Of a DNA stretch of 64,000 nt, positions 62,076 through 64,000 are shown one piece after another. The position numbers and the translations under genes are program-made. Source of the DNA: Pseudomonadota bacterium (lineage in GTDB: Bacteria; Pseudomonadota; Alphaproteobacteria; Caulobacterales; Aquidulcibacteraceae); NCBI GenBank assembly GCA_020161405.1, contig JAIUOD010000004.1:1-64000 (forward strand), in the 5' to 3' direction. Numbering within the stretch: position 1 is the stretch's first letter; each line of letters opens with the position of its first letter. A model generated the notes under the pieces. It saw only the letters and a program-made list of their open reading frames with translations, had not been told where the DNA came from and did not search any database.

Positions 62076-62113
62076 CAAATAATTTCGAAAAGCGTGGTTT
62101 TCGAAATTATTTG
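62076..62113. terminator. perfect 16-bp inverted repeat, convergent terminator
   Basis: CAAATAATTTCGAAAA at 62076-62091 and its exact reverse complement at 62098-62113, with a six-base loop. It lies between the convergent phaC and dxs genes and is followed on the plus strand by a T-rich stretch (GGCATTTTTGTTTTTG). It probably ends both transcripts, more clearly that of phaC. Confidence 0.7.
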
Positions 62114-62130
62114 GCATTTTTGTTTTTGAT

Positions 62131-64000
62131 TTACTTCGCGAGCATCTTCACCTGCTCTGCCGCATCTATCCCTAATGCCGTAAGGGCAGTTGTGATTATG
62201 CCAGTGGCGTTTAAACCTGCTTCTTCATATTGGATTTCGGGTTTATTGTGGTCTTGGAAAATGTCTGGAAGGTGCATTGTGCGCACTTTTAAGCCGTTTT
62301 CCAATAGGCCAGCACCCGCCATATATTGCAGGACGAATGCACCAAAGCCGCCCATTGCGCCTTCTTCGATTGTTATTAAAACTTCGTGGTTTTTGGCAAG
62401 TTGTTTGATTAAATCTGTATCAAGTGGTTTGGCAAAACGTGCATCGGCAATAGTGGTTGAAAGGCCAAGTGCACCCAATCTTTGCGCCGCATTTTTTGCT
62501 TCTTCAAGGCGTGTTCCAAACGATAATATCGCAATTTTTGAACCTTCAGAAATAATGCGACCTTTGCCAATTTCCAATGGCGCAAGATTTTGTGGCATTT
62601 CAACGCCAAAACCATCACCACGCGGATATCTAAACGCACTTGGTGTGTCATCAATTGCATGGGCGGTTGCGGTCATAAGTGCAAGTTCAGCTTCATCGGC
62701 GGCGGCCATCAAAATCATATTTGGCAATGCACCCATAAAGCCAATATCAAATGAACCAGCATGGGTTGCGCCATCGGCACCCACAAGCCCTGCCCTATCC
62801 ATTGCAAATCGGACAGGAAGTTTTTGTAAGGCAACATCATGGACAACTTGGTCATAGCCGCGTTGTAAGAAGGTTGAATAAATTGCGCAAAATGGTTTCA
62901 ACCCATCGGCGGCCATACCCGCCGCAAAGGTAACTGCATGCTGTTCGGCAATACCGACGTCAAACATTCTTGCTGGATGGTGCTTTGAAAATATGTCCAT
63001 GCCTGTGCCTGATGGCATTGCAGCAGTTATGCCCATTATTCTTTCATCATCATGGGCAAGGCGCGCCAAGGTTTCACCAAAAACCTTGGTGTATGATGGA
63101 GCATTGGAAATCGCCTTTGATTGCTCACCGGTGATTACATTGAATTTTTGGACGCCATGATATTTATCGGCAGCATTTTCGGCGGGCGCATAGCCTTTAC
63201 CTTTTTGCGTAACGCAATGAATTAAAACAGGTTTGTTTGAAATATTTTTGGCATTTTCCAAAACTTCAAGCAAAACATCCATATCATGCCCATCAATTGG
63301 GCCAATATAATAAAAGCCAAGTTCTTCAAATAATGTGCCACCTGTTGCCATGCCACGTGCAAATTCTTCGGCCTTTTTGGCGGCATTTTTCATCGGCTCC
63401 GGCAAAACACTTGCCATTTGTTTGCCAACTTTACGAAGTGTTTGATAGCCGCCGCCAGATACAAGTTTTGCCAAATAATTTGACATTGAACCAACAGGGG
63501 GCGCAATCGACATATCATTATCATTCAAAATAACCGTCAATTGACCAGTAGTTTCGGCGGCCTTATTCATTGCCTCATAGGCCATGCCCGCAGTTATTGA
63601 ACCATCGCCAATTACCGCAACAACCTTATTATCTTTTCCAATCTGATCACGTGCCGCACAAAAACCAAGTGCCGCAGAAATCGATGTCGAGGCATGCGCC
63701 GTGCCAAACGGATCATATTCACTTTCGGAGCGTTTTGTAAAACCAGATAGCCCACCACCTTGACGCAATGTCTTCATCCTATCGCGGCGACCAGTAAGAA
63801 TTTTATGGGGATAGGCCTGATGCCCAACATCCCATATGATTATATCATCGGGCGTATCAAAAACATTATGCAATGCCACCGTAAGCTCAACCACGCCAAG
63901 CCCCGCACCTAAATGCCCGCCAGTTTGTGAAACCACATCAATAGTTTCAAGGCGTAATTCATCGGCAATTTGCTGTAATTCTTTTGAATTATAACCTTTT
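62131..64000 (-). CDS. dxs: 1-deoxy-D-xylulose-5-phosphate synthase (5' end outside window)
   Basis: First enzyme of the non-mevalonate isoprenoid pathway. The frame is open to the right edge, reading [20 protein letters not shown] before [13 protein letters not shown], so the Met at 63936 is internal and about 20 N-terminal residues are missing. The TPP site is [15 protein letters not shown] with [14 protein letters not shown], and the transketolase-like pyrimidine and C-terminal domains ([43 protein letters not shown]) are intact. Convergent with phaC. Confidence 0.96.
   Translation of the reverse strand, partial: KGYNSKELQQIADELRLETIDVVSQTGGHLGAGLGVVELTVALHNVFDTPDDIIIWDVGHQAYPHKILTGRRDRMKTLRQGGGLSGFTKRSESEYDPFGTAHASTSISAALGFCAARDQIGKDNKVVAVIGDGSITAGMAYEAMNKAAETTGQLTVILNDNDMSIAPPVGSMSNYLAKLVSGGGYQTLRKVGKQMASVLPEPMKNAAKKAEEFARGMATGGTLFEELGFYYIGPIDGHDMDVLLEVLENAKNISNKPVLIHCVTQKGKGYAPAENAADKYHGVQKFNVITGEQSKAISNAPSYTKVFGETLARLAHDDERIMGITAAMPSGTGMDIFSKHHPARMFDVGIAEQHAVTFAAGMAADGLKPFCAIYSTFLQRGYDQVVHDVALQKLPVRFAMDRAGLVGADGATHAGSFDIGFMGALPNMILMAAADEAELALMTATAHAIDDTPSAFRYPRGDGFGVEMPQNLAPLEIGKGRIISEGSKIAILSFGTRLEEAKNAAQRLGALGLSTTIADARFAKPLDTDLIKQLAKNHEVLITIEEGAMGGFGAFVLQYMAGAGLLENGLKVRTMHLPDIFQDHNKPEIQYEEAGLNATGIITTALTALGIDAAEQVKMLAK

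Noticed and set aside
62111..62857. 248-residue plus-strand frame opposite dxs
   Set aside because: Antisense shadow of a conserved gene with no recognisable protein features.

Overview
The window looks like a chromosome segment of a low-GC alphaproteobacterium. The evidence is a class I polyhydroxyalkanoate synthase, a small NDUFS4-type complex I accessory subunit, the order aminotransferase-hom-glpX-recJ that I know from Alphaproteobacteria, and dxs. Genus cannot be resolved from the sequence alone. GC content was not computed, but about 5-17 kb is visibly more AT-rich than 33-64 kb.

Region 1 (1-650) is the C-terminal nuclease part of a phage large terminase, followed at once by a 14-codon ORF that may be a severed portal gene. 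It looks like a prophage scar at the edge of a glycan island. Region 2 (about 0.9-32.4 kb) is a surface-polysaccharide locus. It starts with wbpB-E-A-D-like genes for UDP-2,3-diacetamido-2,3-dideoxy-glucuronic acid and a Wzm/Wzt-type ABC exporter. Next come AT-rich genes: three paralogous putative glycosyltransferases (one fused to a GT4 domain), a lipoprotein-like protein, a helical-repeat protein, a methyltransferase and a coiled-coil protein built of repeats of about 78 residues. A long minus-strand block (25417 down to 12287) also carries three SDR sugar-nucleotide enzymes, a WbpI-like 2-epimerase, two GT4 enzymes and an asparagine-synthetase-like amidotransferase. A transglutaminase-fold protein, a second amidotransferase, rfbB-rfbC-rfbA and a UDP-glucose 6-dehydrogenase close the locus. 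The inventory recalls the Bordetella wlb/wbm O-antigen genes, which make amidated 2,3-diacetamido uronic acids, and P. aeruginosa wbp. I infer an ABC-exported O-antigen or capsule containing diacetamido-uronic acid, possibly amidated, plus rhamnose.

Region 3 (32.5-38.4 kb) is housekeeping or unassigned: a phasin-like protein, free-methionine-sulfoxide reductase, YbaK deacylase, galE, two exported unknowns, tRNA-Arg and the complex I subunit. Region 4 (38.5-43.8 kb) is a second sugar block: hddA, an hddC-gmhB fusion, an AGE-family epimerase, a Gfo/Idh/MocA oxidoreductase and the missing rfbD. These point to GDP-D-glycero-D-manno-heptose and dTDP-rhamnose. Region 5 (43.9-47.6 kb) has a subtilisin-type lipoprotein autotransporter, tRNA-Pro with decayed tandem duplications of its 3' end, and a DUF192 protein.

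Region 6 (47.6-53.9 kb) is a probable amine or amino-alcohol catabolic operon: APC permease, glutamine-synthetase-like gamma-glutamylamide ligase, VOC protein, aldehyde dehydrogenase and iron alcohol dehydrogenase. Two palindromic intergenic elements interrupt it. Region 7 (54.1-64 kb) is core: tRNA-Glu, recJ, glpX, hom, an aminotransferase, a small lipoprotein, phaC, and dxs running off the right edge.

The strongest candidates for something undescribed lie in 6.7-17 kb: the collinear glycosyltransferase trio, and the methyltransferase plus repeat coiled-coil pair, which could be a split version of a WbdD-type chain terminator and ruler.
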